From contig JABUQX010028484.1 in NCBI GenBank assembly GCA_015478945.1, positions 1-64,000 on the forward strand: a stretch of DNA of 64,000 nucleotides, in the 5' to 3' direction. Origin of the DNA: Trachelipus rathkii. Its lineage: Eukaryota; Arthropoda; Malacostraca; Isopoda; Trachelipodidae. The notes beneath the pieces were generated by a model, which made no database searches, was not told the DNA's origin, and worked only from the letters and a program-made list of their open reading frames with translations. The translations under genes and the position numbers were made by a program. This document shows, one piece after another, positions 23,373 through 37,060 of the stretch (position 1 is its first letter; each line of letters begins with the position of its first letter).

Positions 23373-23439
23373 TTGGTTGGTCAGTTGGTTGCCAACGAAA
23401 ATCTATCCCATGAATTTGAGGTGGTTCATTACCAACCAC

Positions 23440-24530
23440 AGAAGGGTTCCTTGGTCAGGGAAACTCAAATTTATTTTCTAACCAAGTGGATAATAATGCA
23501 ACGATTATCTACTGCAAAGTAGAGTGTATTGTGCTTTTGCTTTCTAGAAAAATAGGGAGCAAGTCCATGGTTAATCACATATTTACATTTTCATCGGGAC
23601 CCATATTTAAAATTTTGAAGCTACTCGAAACTACAAACATTTAATTTTAAATGTTCCCCATATCTGCACACGAGTTTTAAGATCATTTTATCATCGCACC
23701 CCTTTATAATCCATAGTTAATTTCAGATCCTTGTAACATCATGCTTAATTGCAAAAAAAGATGAAACTGATTGATAAACTTGATAAAGAAACGTCTTAAT
23801 AGAACACCCAGGGTCATTTACAATCGGTTTGAGTATGATTTAGAACGAGTTGATGAAGGCATAGATTTTCAAGTGCAGGCCACCACTGCACTAATATTTG
23901 TATTATTTAGAACACGTAACGGAAAAGTTTTTCAAAGATGGTTGGTCCTGTGAACCCTGTTAAATTCAAATGAGTTTCCCCTCTGGAATGTGAACTTCGG
24001 TTTGGCGTCCCATGTTAGATAATCAAAGTTCTTTTTACATACCGTACTTTACAGTATGCCTTTGGAACTATCAGGCCTTTACCCACCTACCTGTATAAAC
24101 TGTGTATCAGTTGCTCCCAAGCACTTGGTCGTAAGTATTTTTTTATGAACATTTTATAAATAAATAATAAATACCTCAACTGCACAAAAATCCAAAATCA
24201 CTTTCTCAAACTCAAAAAAAAAAAAACACCTCAAAAAGAATAAATGCCCTAAAAAGAAAAAGATAAACAGATTAAGTCATAATACAGTCAAAAACACATC
24301 CATACACCAAATCACCTACAATCAAAAAAATGAACTACCTTGGAATAACCTCTACGAACAGAATAGGAAGAGTAGTAGGTATAGTAGTGAACTAAAAATA
24401 AAAGAAATCAGGATAGAAGTAGATTTATGGTATGTCATTCCTTCCTCTACCCTTTTCATCATTATCAAATATATCATTCATTCACAATTTTAGTATTATA
24501 GGTAAAAAAAATTAATCACATTTCGAGCCA
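23440..24530 (+). mobile_element. Repeat family R, copy B
   Basis: Aligns colinearly with 40130-41160 and with the reverse complement of 7000-8000. Shared landmarks are CTGCAAAGTAGAGTGTATT, AAAGATGAAACTGATTGATA, GGAACTATCAGG(C/T)CCTTTAC and ACGAACAGAATAGGAAGA. The left side has GGTCAGGGAAA, like the family ends. A 60-codon plus-strand opening (23771-23953) is not conserved as an ORF in the other copies. This copy appears to lie within an intron of the candidate minus-strand gene. Confidence 0.65.
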
Positions 24531-27500
24531 ACAGAATCCTAGGGTCAGCGAACAAACTAAAAGAAATCCTATTGGTCAGATCAGAAATCATACTGCGATA
24601 TTAATGATATGGATGAATATTAGTTTCAGAAATTCCGAGAAAATTCTCGATCTTTTTATTGAGATAATGTCTTACGCGCATGACTTTCTAGAGAATATTC
24701 AATAAAAAACGAGTGTAAATGTACCACTGACCTAATGATATTTTCTATGGACTCTATCACGTCTGAGCTCTTCACTAGTACTTCTAGAAAGTGTTAACTC
24801 GCTTGCTCTAGATATAAGTTCTACATATACACATCGTTTCATTACCACCAAGTGAGAATGAGGTAAGACATATGGAAGTAGAGACAAGAGTATGATGCAA
24901 TATGATGAGGTGTCACACTCATAGCTGATGAAAATAGGATGGGCGACGGACATCTCTGAAAAAACGATTTGAAAGTCACGATCAAAAACTTGTTATCTTA
25001 TATACTCCTGGTTTTATTAGTTTCTCATTTATTGTTTTGTGTTTGTTCTATTCTTTTCAACATAATCTATCTATCTATCTACTCCAATGAATATCACTTG
25101 AATAATGGTATTTTTACTAACAAATTCAAGTTTTCATATAATACTTTATGTATTGTTTTAATGATGCTGTGTGTATAATTGGTTATTTTTTGTCTATTCA
25201 GTATTTCACTGTAGCATAGAAATGAAGATGTCTGTATCATGTATGAGTAAAAGCAATAGCTTCAAATTTCTTTGTTAATGTCTATCTAATGAGGATACTA
25301 ATATCTACATGTTTTCGTAACGGTGTAATTTATTTATTAATGCTTCATTAAAATTTTCAATGAGAAGTTAGTAGTAAAAGTAGTATATTTATGCCTAGAT
25401 ATAGATTAAATATTAGTGTCGAGGTATTGGAAGTTAAATGTCTATTAAATTTTTGAGTATCTAACATATAGAGAGTACAGACAACGTTCAGTATGTTAAA
25501 ACGTAAACAGGTATCGATTCTATTCACTGTTCATTCTATGCTGACTTAGGATCACGCACTTAGGAGCTACAATGGCTGTAATATACCTAATGGACATACG
25601 AGTATGATAGCCTTGTTATTTTCAGTACGGATGAGGTATAGAAGGCAGTACTTCAATTATGGATAGTTCCAAGTGCACATATATGTTGTATAAAGTATGA
25701 GGTAAATATATGAGAATGAAGTTATACTTGATATATCTATACTATGAGGAACGCAAAAGTATAGCTATATATATATAGAATATAATCAAATTTGATAATA
25801 ATATATAACATATATCGATAGTATAAGTGGCGTGGAGATGATACAGAACAATTTAAATTTTGTACACAACAATATTTGACGATAATAGTAAACCATGGTA
25901 CATTGGATCCATCAATGAAACACCGTATACTGAAAAATCATTATATACACGAAGTTACTTACTTGTTACTATCATAACATCTATGACGACATATGAGTTG
26001 CTTAATTATCTAAAGTATGTGATATCACTATGAGAGTAAAATAATAATTAAGCCAGTATTATACCACTATCACATTAACTAATACTATACTTCTACCAAT
26101 TATCAATGATATTTCAGTATTAAAATCACTATGCCTATGTTCCTTATGTATGTTCTCTAACTTATATTAATTATATAAACTAAATAATATCCATTAAGGA
26201 TGCCTAGTTATATATCAGCATCATCTGCAATAACATTTGATTTAAAAATATATTCTTTTGCATTAATAGATTTTTTTTTTTTGATTTGTTACTATAAGAT
26301 GATCTGTGGAACTATGAAGCTAGTGTAGGCATACATATAATTCGACAGAGTAGGTAGGCATTATTGAATAAGTATATCAATCTGTCTTATGATACACTCG
26401 CGTTATGATATACGTATCATGAATATATCATTTATCACATTAATGATTTTCCAGAATAGATAGAGAAAGTAATGATAACATACCCAATAAATTGATGAAA
26501 TAAAGATAGAAAGGTTGATAGATAAATAAAGCTAAAGAATAAGACTGGTTATAACATTTTTATATTAATACATTCCCATATTGATAACGCACAAAGAGTC
26601 TAATACGCTCAGATAAGTTTCATTTATACCCACTTGACACGTACACAGGGATCAAAAATCATAATAAACACATACACACGCTATGTACTTAAACTGTACT
26701 TGCACGTTTGCTTCCTAGTGTTTGCATTATTCCAATGGCAATACAAACTCTTGTTTAGCTATCGTGTACAAATCAGATACTATGACTAATATTTTAGTTT
26801 ATTTATTATTAAATTCACGACAATTCTATGGTCTACATTATCAGTGTATTGATTAATTTTAATAGTGAATAATAATACTATTAACCTCCACGCTTTACCA
26901 CTAAATCTCAACAATGCTATATAACATTATCCTCACCTAGTTGCAATGATAAACACATGACATGACAACACATTCCAAAGAACACAGACCTGATCAATAT
27001 ATGCATGAGAAAAGGATGATAATTAGCGCGAACTACCAATACACAATTAGATCACATAAACCAGAAAATAATGAAAGATATCAAAAAATTTGTATTAATA
27101 TATAATATTATATCAGATACATAGAACCTTAAATATTACCAAACCAAAATCACTCTATATCTTAGTAGCTATCAAATATGATCTTAACACTATACTGAAA
27201 CATTTACTATATACTAATATTTATTACTTATTACATAGTTATATATATATTGCATATATTAATATATATATATGTAAGTATATGATATTTATATATATGA
27301 TATAATAATTAAATATAAAATTCTAATAACGCAGTTATACGAGTACTACAAATTATATGTCTTTAAACATCTGTAAATCTAATCCATCTATTATCACTCA
27401 TTATCATATTTCCTCATAATTTCTGACATATTATTTATTCATAAAATGAAATAATATTGGAAAATATTTGTATATTATAGCTATATAGGGAGAGATCATA

Positions 27501-27990
27501 ATATTTTATACATCGAAAAATATAACACTGAGCAAAATCAAAACAACAAATAGAAAATAATATAGTAAAGATAGTATTGAGATAATTATATTATGAGTAC
27601 TAGTTGCAACAATGAACTCTTACATTAACCAAATTGACTTACATCAAACCATACCATAATACTTAATCAATAACTAATTGACTTATATTATTTGACGAGC
27701 TCTATTAGATATGACAAGAGTACACACATCACATCAATGTATAACACACAATGAGTTAATGCTGTCCATAGATTCTACTACTTAACTACACAATTTACTC
27801 TCATAAAGCATCAAAACTCATCGCCATAGCTTAATTATAGGACTAAACCATATATTTAATAAGTAAAGAGTAAATATTTAGTGAGGGTAGAGTAGAGTGA
27901 GTCCGTTGGAGTAAGTATAGTCTGCAAGCTAAGCTATAGAAGAGAAACGACTTATTACTGAGAGGTGGAATACGTAGGTTACTGACTACA
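24531..27990. other. Long AT-rich stretch, no gene seen
   Basis: About 3.5 kb with no recognised repeat copy or long protein-like frame. Openings at 24732-24953 (-) and 24969-25178 (+) look like chance. Contains a short TATC run near 25068. Confidence 0.4.
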
Positions 27991-30560
27991 GTCATTGAGT
28001 CATCTCGGTCAGTAGCATCTCGTCGTCCCTATCTCTCTCAATCACAATACTAATCTCTTCATCTCTCATGCTGCGAGAAAACATCCTCTCTGAGGGAGAC
28101 TTGGAAACATCTCACTTCCTCTAATCTTCTCTCTCATCTTCTCTCTCTCTCATCTCACTATTTATCAACTCTCAAGAAATTTTAGTCTTATCAATTGAAT
28201 AAGGTGAAATGTGAGACTGAAGGAATGTGGAGTATAGTTCAATATCACTAAAATATATATGTGATTAACTATTATATCTATATTATGAAATCTCTACTCT
28301 TCACTCTCTCACTCCTATACCTATCACCCTCTCCTCTATCTACTCTATCTCTACTCTACTCATCATCACTTCTATCTCATCCGTGGGACCATAATATCCT
28401 CTCTCATCTCCCTATTATTATTATCTATATATATAAAAAATTAGTAGTGAGGATAGGCCTAAAGAGAGTTATTAAGTCAATTAAATGCATGTATAGTTTA
28501 ACGATATTTGAAGTCTCCGGTACTCTCATCCTCTCTCTCTCTACTTGCTATCAATACTGATACAATATATGGCTCGATAATAGACGCATGTTCCCTCAGC
28601 TGAGTCTACTATTCTCAATACCCTTCTGCGTCATCGAAGCTACATGCATTCTTGCCCACTAACTCATTAGACTGGCTATGCAATGTACGGGACTATCTCT
28701 AGTGGTGAGACTCTCCAAGAAGTCTAGAGTGCAATCATAAGAATCTACTAGTAATCTCTAATCTAGACATGCTCTTATCTCTCAATCAATCCTAATTAAT
28801 ATCTACTCTTATATTATGAAAATTAAGTAGGAAATGGTAAGGTGATGGTGAGTTAGTTAAATAATACTCATGCATAAAAATAGAGATAACTATTATCGTA
28901 TAATTTATTGAATGATCATTCATCACTCAATCATGCATTGCCATTATCTCATAGCGTCAATCTACTCTCTTACAATCTATCTCACATTACACACATTTCT
29001 CTTTTCTTTCTCTCCCTCTTCTTTTTCTCTCTTTCTTTCTCTTTCTTATCTTTCTCTTCCTTCAATCTTCTCGTCTCTATTCTTCTTCTTACCTTCTCTA
29101 TTCTCTTCTTTCTCTCATATAACCTTCAAGTTCTATCTGCATCTCTCTCTATCATATCTTCTCATGCATAGGCGTCATTGCTAATCTAATGATACCTGCC
29201 TCTCTGGAAAATTCGCGAGAGTACATACCAGCTTTATGATTGTATTATTGGCATGATAATGTCGTATCTTATGTAGATGAAAATTAATGAAGTATGTAGG
29301 AGGATGACAGAGTTGCGTGAGTCTTGGCTTAAGGCGAGAAGAGAGAGGCATGGTAATAAGGAGAGGAATTTGTGTTAGGGTAGAAAAGACGATAAGAGTT
29401 TGTCAAAAGACCAATACGGAGAGCGGGATTATAACATTTGATCATCTGGGCCAGTGCTGTCGCTTCATCTCTCGTCTCTACTCGCACTCAGCCGGTTTAT
29501 TCTTATGCGTTATACCTAGTGGAAGCAGAGTATAGGCGATAGTAGTATATGGTGGAGAATATGTAGTCAGTCAAAAATCATCAAAAAGTATCAATTCATT
29601 ATAAAATTGACCTTTTGGCTAATACTTTAGAAGTCTCTCATCTATCAGTCATTAGTTACATTTCAATTCAATCTATATCTCAATCATTACTACTTAACAA
29701 AAAGGAATATCCCCATTTTCTCTGCATTCAATCAAATTAATTTCAATACTCTAATTAATGTGTTCTCTGACTAAGCCATATCATCGTTCTATTACTTCCC
29801 TCTCTATCCTACTCAACTCTTAGCTCAATCATACTGGCGTAGATTAGGGCTTCTACAATTTCTCACACACCAAGTCATATGAACACCTCATACGTCTGCT
29901 TGGACACTTCCAAATCTATACTCTCATCATAGCTCGTCCTTCATCGAGTAGCTCTCATTCTCCATCTCTATATAATTACTCATACATCTACTCATCTCCG
30001 TTCATCCATTCGCTACTCTCTCAACTTGCTAAATCTCTATCCGTAGCTTCCTCTTCTAATATCTCTCTCTGGACTCTCTCTCTCTCATTTCTGATATCAT
30101 CTGCATTCACTCTACTCTATCTCCCCTCTACTCTCTCGTGATCTCAATCTGGCGAAATCTTTCTCTCATACTATCTCTCCTCGTAAGCCATTCTCTCTTT
30201 GATTGTCCGTATCGGTATCGATCTACGTCATCTATACTGTGGCAAATTCTGCTCAAAATCTCACCTCTCACTCTGACTAGGCATCATCTCCTCTACTAGC
30301 TACTCTCTACTCTTCTCTATATCTACTCTTCTCTCTCATCTCATACTATCTCCATCAATACTCTCTCAATTCTCTAATCTACAATCTGCTGACTTATAAC
30401 CTCTTCTCAGATTCATCCTTCAAATTCATCTCAATCTCTGTCGTCGTCATCCTCGTCTACTCTCTCTCTCCTCATCCTCTCAGCACATCCCTGCTTACTA
30501 CTCTCTGTCATCGTACACTCAGATCTCATCTACGTCTACTCACGTCATCACATAATATGA
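27991..30560. repeat. Pyrimidine-rich degenerate CTCT/ATCTCT tract
   Basis: Much of this 2.5 kb is built from CTCT, ATCT and CATCTC words on the plus strand. The densest parts are 28990-29130 (nearly pure pyrimidine) and 30020-30540. Overlapping plus-strand openings at 28908-29184 are S/L/F-rich repeat translations. A purine-leaning, more balanced island at 29280-29560 holds a 72-codon plus-strand opening of no recognisable family. Confidence 0.6.
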
Positions 30561-30599
30561 GGCCTTAAATTATATTATATATTAGATTAATTGGATGGT

Positions 30600-30830
30600 T
30601 ATCGAGTATATATATGTATATAATATTAGTATAATATATATATATTATATTAATATATATAATATAATAAATATATTTATAAAATTAATATTATTATATA
30701 CGGTATAGTATATATATATATATAAATATATATAATATATATAATATATAAATATATTATAATATAATATATATATAATATAAATCATATACTATATATA
30801 TAATATAATTACTACCAGCAATACATGACA
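30600..30830. repeat. TA array
   Basis: TA, TATAATATA and TATATTAATA words throughout. Confidence 0.85.
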
Positions 30831-33240
30831 GAATAATCACATGCATCAGTTCTCGGTGAATCATTATAATGATTAGGACGTATTCAATGCATTTAATATC
30901 GATATAATACATATTTCAATTATTCGAACACTACATCATGAGCGCGTACATAACCCATAAATTAGCTAGCATCATCAATTATAATAATAAATTACAACTG
31001 TGAGAGTGAGCAAGGCCAAGTGTTGAACTAATTGATGTTCAACAAAACTTTGCCTTGAGTTACCAAAACATCAATATAATAATTGTCCTAGCAAGGCCAA
31101 TGAACAAATGAACCATCAATTGCTGAGATGACTACGTGCGGTACATTTCACTTCCAATAATCATTACTATGTCAAAGAAGGCCGCATACCAATGCAGAGA
31201 GCACAGCAGAAAAGCCTTACATGGAACATATGGTATTCGAGTTGATACAGTAGAGAGAATTTCCAGCTATCAATTGGGATGACGTGAGTTTCGAGTCATA
31301 TATACTATATAAAATGGCAACTAAGAGGATGTATTAGCAGGTGTAACATGACGCACAAAAATCCACTTGATTGTAATAGGAGATTATTAATACTAGAATA
31401 TGATGTGAATATATGACGAGACACTGGGAACTATATGACATCTCAATGCTGTCAAAGAGGTAGTTTTGATAACCCGATGCTAATGCTCTCTGAGAGCATA
31501 GGGTATAGTAGAACTAATAATGTAGTGTTGTAGATGTAACTACTAAATTATATAGAGTGATTATATATATACTAGTTAGAACTAGTGAGTATCATATTAT
31601 TAGAACAATGCTTGGATAACTGAGCAACGAGCTTAGTATGATATTAGGTAAATATCAACCAGTTCAATATAAGATGTAAAATGAAACTTACGACTTCGAG
31701 TATGTGTTCGATAATACTCAAGATAAGTTGGAGCTACTCTATTTGGCCCAATCATAGAGCTATGGACGTTGCAGAGAGCTAGCGAGCACACTATATAACA
31801 ATATTATAATAGTATGAGACCTCTTATACGTTTAGATAGAGGAAAGAGAAATTCTATATTATTAGATTAGCGTGATTATAAGATGAAAAATTTGAAAAAT
31901 ACTGTGGTCAAATGATAGACGGTATATGATAAAAGCGAAGCAAAAGAGAATAAGCATATTAGTGAATAGAATATATGTAGGTATATAAGATAGAGTATAT
32001 CAAAAAGTTTGCGGTAGACACTAGGTACGTAAAGAACAAGGATTATTTTTTGTAGATAGTATGTGATAATTTAGTTATATATGTATATATGGGATCGAGT
32101 TTAACTAGTAGCTGATACCTATTATATAATATAGTTAAGGAACTTTGTAAAAATTTAGGGTCCTAGGATAAATAAATGAGTAGCATATTTATAAGCAATA
32201 GTGCGAGTTAATAGTTTGCGTGTAAATAGCTGTATGATGATGAGAAGGAAGTATTTGACATATCATATATAAGTCAAACATGGTATATAATAGGTACGAT
32301 TGTTAAATTTGTCATAGGTGGAAGAACATACCTATATAATAAATGTATAGAGCAGTACAAATAATTATATAAAATGGTCGATACTATTAATTAAAGTACA
32401 GTGGTATTTAAGTGAATGAACTAGAGTTTATAAGTTAAATAATATATTATTTAAAAACTTGGGTAAATATCTATAAAAAAAAATAAGACTCATAGATAGA
32501 TTATAGTAGATAAAGTATAGTTTACTAGTTAAGCTCACCGGATGACATCAACACAAATTATGTCATAAAAGCTAGTCAAATTCACCTATATATATGTACA
32601 TAATATTATCGATAGAAACCTCAATTAAAAAGTCCTCACTAAATACGTTACCTAAACAATAAATCTCTTCATAGCCAACCTTTTAGAGAAGATACATACT
32701 AACATAAGCACTCGAAGATAACACGCGTAACAACCTCATTTTTAGCTATCATAACCTGAGCATACCACATAAATTAGTCTTCCTACAAAGTTCAGTAACC
32801 TACTCCACTAATAAACCTATTCTAATAGAATGCGCACTTCTACTTATACTAATCACTTAATCGAATCAGCACAAATACAAAAACTAAAATCTCACAAAAC
32901 GCTGCTCACACTGATAAGCAGTTTACATCAGTCAAGCGAAAGTGCAGATACCGTACCATAGGCGAGACTAATACACTACTTCCCTAGTTGCACACTAATA
33001 AAAATTCCTAGTTCTGTACAGCAACTTACTACCCAGGGCAAAACCACTATAAGCAAGATACACACAATCTATAATACACGATATCGCTATTCCGCTAGCC
33101 GGGCATGCTATCCATATGCTCTAGGAACTCGAATTACTCCTAAACACTATGAATACCATTAACACACTAGTTTACCACAACCAATACTCAATCACCAACT
33201 CAACTCGGCCTAACAAAAACAGAAAGTCCGACACACCAAA
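30831..33240. other. Long AT-rich stretch, no gene seen
   Basis: No frame remains open and no repeat copy was matched. A TGTTGAAC/GTTCAACA pair near 31030-31055 forms a small hairpin. Confidence 0.4.
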
Positions 33241-33289
33241 CAAAATCTTTATAATATTATATTTCGTTGTGGTGATGGTAGTAATTGTT

Positions 33290-33590
33290 TGTGTTGACTG
33301 CGGATGTTCGGAATGCTGGCGCATGGATTACGGGGGGGCGTCCAGGAAACGACAGGTGGTAGGGAGACAGCAAGCTCGTAGACGTGTGTAGTGGCATACC
33401 ATGTGAACGGCGGATGCGTGTGAGGTGGATGACAGGAGCGAGCGGGTTGCGTGGCTGCATCGTGCAGAAAAGTCCGGTTTATCTTTGTCTACTTGGCGGG
33501 CTAGGTGTAGTATGGCCCAGCCACTTTGGTGGTCGGAACTACGCTGAGTGCCCGGGGGGTGCATGGTAGTTTCTGCACCCCCCCACGTCA
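33290..33590. other. GC-rich island with a strong hairpin
   Basis: About 300 bases well above local GC. It contains GGGGGGTGCA at 33554-33563 and TGCACCCCCC at 33574-33583, a perfect 10-bp stem with a 10-base loop. It directly precedes the Jockey LINE fragment and may be part of it or a separate insertion. Openings on both strands are not recognisable proteins. Confidence 0.5.
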
Positions 33591-33599
33591 CCTAAACAA

Positions 33600-34560
33600 A
33601 CAATCACTATAACCCTTAACAAAATTCCCCCAAATCTAAAGAGCAACACTTGAAACGGGCGAATCGTCACCTCACACAAAAACACAGCAAAACAACTTCA
33701 TCTGCAAAGAAAGAAATTGAATATATTAAGAACCATCTCTTCCAAAGACTTCACAAACAATACAACAAACATCCAATACAATATGTCGCCTCAACTCTCA
33801 AAAGGGGGGCGTCTCCAACTTGCACCGCTACTACAAAGATAACCCAAGAAATTCCAGAATGGACGCAAAACAAAGCTCTATGAATAATAACAGGATGCAT
33901 ATCAACAAACAGGCATGGAACAAAGAAACACAAAATCCTACCCATAGACACAAATCTTGACACAATACGCACAACAATTCTTTTCCACGCTAAAACACAG
34001 ACACCATAACACCCCTGTTCCACTGCACTCTCTAACCCCACCCATCACGACTAAACCATCCAATCCACTCATCACCAGCTCTTTAAAATAATTCGAACAA
34101 CATTCAGCCTCTACCAAACAACACAACATACACCAAACAAATTCACATAACACTAACAGAAAACCAGTTAAGACGCAGACCACCAAACTATTTTAAACAC
34201 CCCCCAGAAATAGCACCAGAATCCAATCCGCTACCAAGAATCAGTCAGTCATCCTTGGCAAAGCTAAGATGAGCCACAATCACAACTAAAATTACAATAT
34301 CCATCAAACAACAGATTCAACTTGCAAATCACAAACATGTCAAAACTGTAACCAGGTTCCAGAGGACACATCCCACTTCTTTCTCTCCCTTTTTAAACTA
34401 CTCCCCAACACAGACAACATGAACATATCCCTAGAGGATCTCTGGAGGAGACTGATGGCATCGGCAGGATACCTGAGCACAGTGTGGCCTCTCCCATGAT
34501 GGGAGGTTAGAGGTGTGAAGGTAAAAAATATTATGATACACAAATATTCATGAAAAATAC
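33600..34560 (+). pseudogene. Jockey-type LINE, C-terminal reverse transcriptase relic
   Basis: Plus-strand relic of a Jockey-clade non-LTR element, thumb and C-terminal region only. Successive frames give KNHLFQRLHKQYNKHPIQY, IPEWTQNKAL then IITGCIST, and KILPIDTNLDT; family members read 'lQ..QN.ALR.itG' followed by 'lp...hl..l'. Near the end NCNQVPEDTSHFF is the C-terminal Cys/His cluster, and MNISLEDLWRRLMASAGYLS then TVWPLP is the characteristic 'DLW..P...a..L' tail. Several frameshifts and an in-frame stop after NKAL are present. The palm and endonuclease regions are absent, consistent with 5' truncation, the usual outcome of target-primed insertion. Confidence 0.8.
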
Positions 34561-35250
34561 ATATAAAAAAAATGTGAATAACAAAGGAAAAGTTCAATGT
34601 TTAACTAAATAAATTGTCAAAACTGAAAATTCCTCTAAATCATTTTTACAATTCGGCCAATTTTTGCAAAATTATCAAGAGTAGATTGAATTAGATGGGT
34701 TGCATATCCTTTATTTAGAACTATTTTTCTACATACCCAACAGTTTGACCACTGGGAACATAAGAAAATAATGACAGTTAGAAGTCACATGGTCCTATCA
34801 AAATGTTCCAGTCCACAAAGATGTAAAGTTGCCATTTTCCTTGAACAGCTCATCTTAGATTTAAATTTTTAGTAAAAATTTAGATGGTGAAACAAACTCT
34901 ACTTTCACTATATATAAACTAAGAACCTAAAATAATAACATAAGAACCACAGAAAGCTATATACCGTAGTTTTTCAATGTTTTGCTTGAGCCTTATTGTG
35001 CTGACTGATTCAAATTGGACATGGCCTGGGCCAAAGGTAAAATAATCAGGTGTGTAGAAAAATGTAAATGAATGTTGTGTAATTCTTTGAATTGCATTTC
35101 CTCTGTAATTTCATTTCTTATAAAATCAAATGAATATTAAAAATACATTGACAAAAATTTTGTACCCTCTGCCAGAAAAAAAAAATCTACGAGATTTTCT
35201 TACATTTGGACATTTAAAGGTATAGCTAAATCAAATACATTTATTGAAGT
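34561..35250. other. AT-rich stretch, no gene seen
   Basis: Includes phrases such as AAATCAAATGAATATTAAAAA that resemble the start of the duplicated block at 35280, so a third, more diverged unit of that duplication may lie at 35060-35220. Confidence 0.35.
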
Positions 35251-35259
35251 TTTGTAACT

Positions 35260-36330
35260 CCTCTAATATAATCTCTACACCAAAAAGTTCATAAGAATCA
35301 GATGAATAGCAAAATCTTATAAATTTTAAACTAAGAATTTTTTTTTAGTTTAACAATAGATTTTTAAAAGTTGCAATTTTACTGTTTTTATAATTTAATT
35401 CATTATTATAATTCATTATTCCTTTTTAAAATACTGGAGAATGAATATTAATATGACTAAATTTATTAAATTATGAAAAGTTTTATTAACAAAATATGGT
35501 GTAAAAATAGAAGCATATATATCAGCTTTTCCAGGTAAAAAGTCTATTTGTGTTTGAGTTGCAGATGTTGCCAGATAGGTTAAACAAACTCTCACTGAAG
35601 AGATGTTGCTAGATAGGTTAAACATACTCTCACTGAAGAGATGTTGCTAGATAGGTTAAACATACTCTCACTGAAGAGATGTTACCAGATGTTAAACATA
35701 CTCTCGCTGAAGACACTATGTGAAGAGAACCAATTTAAGCATTTTCTTGCAAGATTTCAAAGATATGATGTTCCTCAAGTTTTTTAAATAAAAGATACTT
35801 AGTGGCTATACTTGTAAACTAATAGAGTAAGTAATAAATGTTTATATGCAAATCTACCCAAAATAATTCATAAAACCAGATGAATAGTAAAAATCTTAGA
35901 GCAAATTTTCAATTTAGAAACTTTTTTGACTTTAACAATAGATTTTAAAAAGTTGCAATTCATGCTTCTTAATTAATAAAACAAAAGATTCTTAATAATG
36001 ACTCATTGTTAATTGCAGAAATTTAATCCTCTTTTAAACATTGGAAAATTAATATTAATATGACTAAATATCCTATATTAGATTATCAAAAGTTTAAGAT
36101 TCACAAAATGTGGTAATAATATAAAGCATTTCAGCATTTTCAGTTTTTGGTTAATGAACATACTCGAACTATAGACACTAGAATGACGATGGAGATAAGC
36201 ATTTCTTTTTTTTGCAAGGTCTAGAGATACAATGCTTCCTAAAGTTCTTAAATTTAAGATACTTAGTGTCTGTACTCGTAAACTATTAGAGTAGGTATGT
36301 TAATAAGCATTTATAGTAAATAAGTAGGAC
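35260..36330. repeat. Tandem duplication of about 560-590 bp
   Basis: 35260-35830 and 35850-36330 align in the same orientation. Shared landmarks are TTCATAA(G/A)A(A/C)(T/C)CAGATGAATAG, TAACAATAGATTTT, ATTAATATGACTAAAT, and AAGATACTTAGTG followed by CTTGTAAACTA or CTCGTAAACTA. The first unit has a 38-bp minisatellite that the second lacks. No ORF. Confidence 0.65.
35563..35714. repeat. 38-bp minisatellite, four units
   Basis: Units start AGATGTTG at 35563, 35601, 35639 and 35677 (last one AGATGTTA), each followed by GATAGGTTAAACATACTCTC or close variants. Units 2 and 3 are almost identical. Confidence 0.9.
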
Positions 36331-36389
36331 TTTTATTATATAAATTTGTTAATAGGCAATTTGAAAATTGTGATAATATACATGACTCC

Positions 36390-37060
36390 TCCAGCTGGCT
36401 GGATCAAAAATTTAGAGGCTGGATTATCCATCCTCTGACCAAATTCATGACCAGAATTACCATACTAATCCTTTGTAAAATGTCCTATAATTTCACTTCT
36501 AAACTCTTCCTGCAAAATATTTAGCTCTACTCTATACTCACCACTATACATCTGCTTAACCAAACAACTATAATCCAACTTGTCCGCATAACCAAACCAT
36601 ATTAATACACTTTCATTTATTTTCTCATTTACACTCTTCTTCACACCACACAATATCCCTTACATGTTCATTCATCCTTTTATCAACCCTTCCCACTCCT
36701 AACACCAACCTAAATTGCCCACCTGAACATAATGTACTGTAGATCTATACCTCTTATTACAAACCATAGTTTCACTACTATATATTAATACCAGTAACAA
36801 CATACCCTTGAATGCAAAACCTTAGCACACTCAAGACTTGGTCCTTTTGTATCCACCAAGGATTTAATTGCACCAACCACCTTCCTACCATTCATAGCTT
36901 TCCTACTACACTCTGCATCATCCGTTCCCTTTTCATCTAATATATAGTAAATACTTAAACTCAAATACTTGTTCCGATTGTTCACCATCCAACACGATTT
37001 CACACCACAGGTTCTCCCCACTCACTACCATCACCTTACTCATCTAAATTTATAAATAGC
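36390..37060 (-). pseudogene. RTE-type LINE, C-terminal relic
   Basis: Minus-strand relic of the part after the RT catalytic core. It reads GENLWCEIVLDGEQSEQV-like residues across a frameshift near 37020, then LDEKGTDDAECSRKAMNGRK and VVGAIKSLVDTKGPSLECAK with VLHSRV. Family members read 'YLG..l..DG....ev..Rv..g.kv.gal......sl..K..l...v..p.LlYg.E', so register and order agree. After another frameshift come VREIVW-like and CGVKKSVNEKINESVLIWFG, the 'e....vl.WFGHv.R' tail, then VKQMYSGE. It lacks the nuclease and the palm and is AT-rich compared with the relic at 2.7-5.4 kb. Confidence 0.75.

Noticed and set aside
24928..24968. CTGATGA followed by CTGAAAAAACG as a second hammerhead
   Set aside because: No complementary stem II between the two boxes.
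28908..29184. Two overlapping S/L/F-rich frames that look like membrane proteins
   Set aside because: They are translations of a pyrimidine tract; hydrophobicity follows from CT-rich codons.
35563..35714. Regular 38-bp repeats as a CRISPR array
   Set aside because: Units are contiguous with no spacers, in a eukaryotic context.
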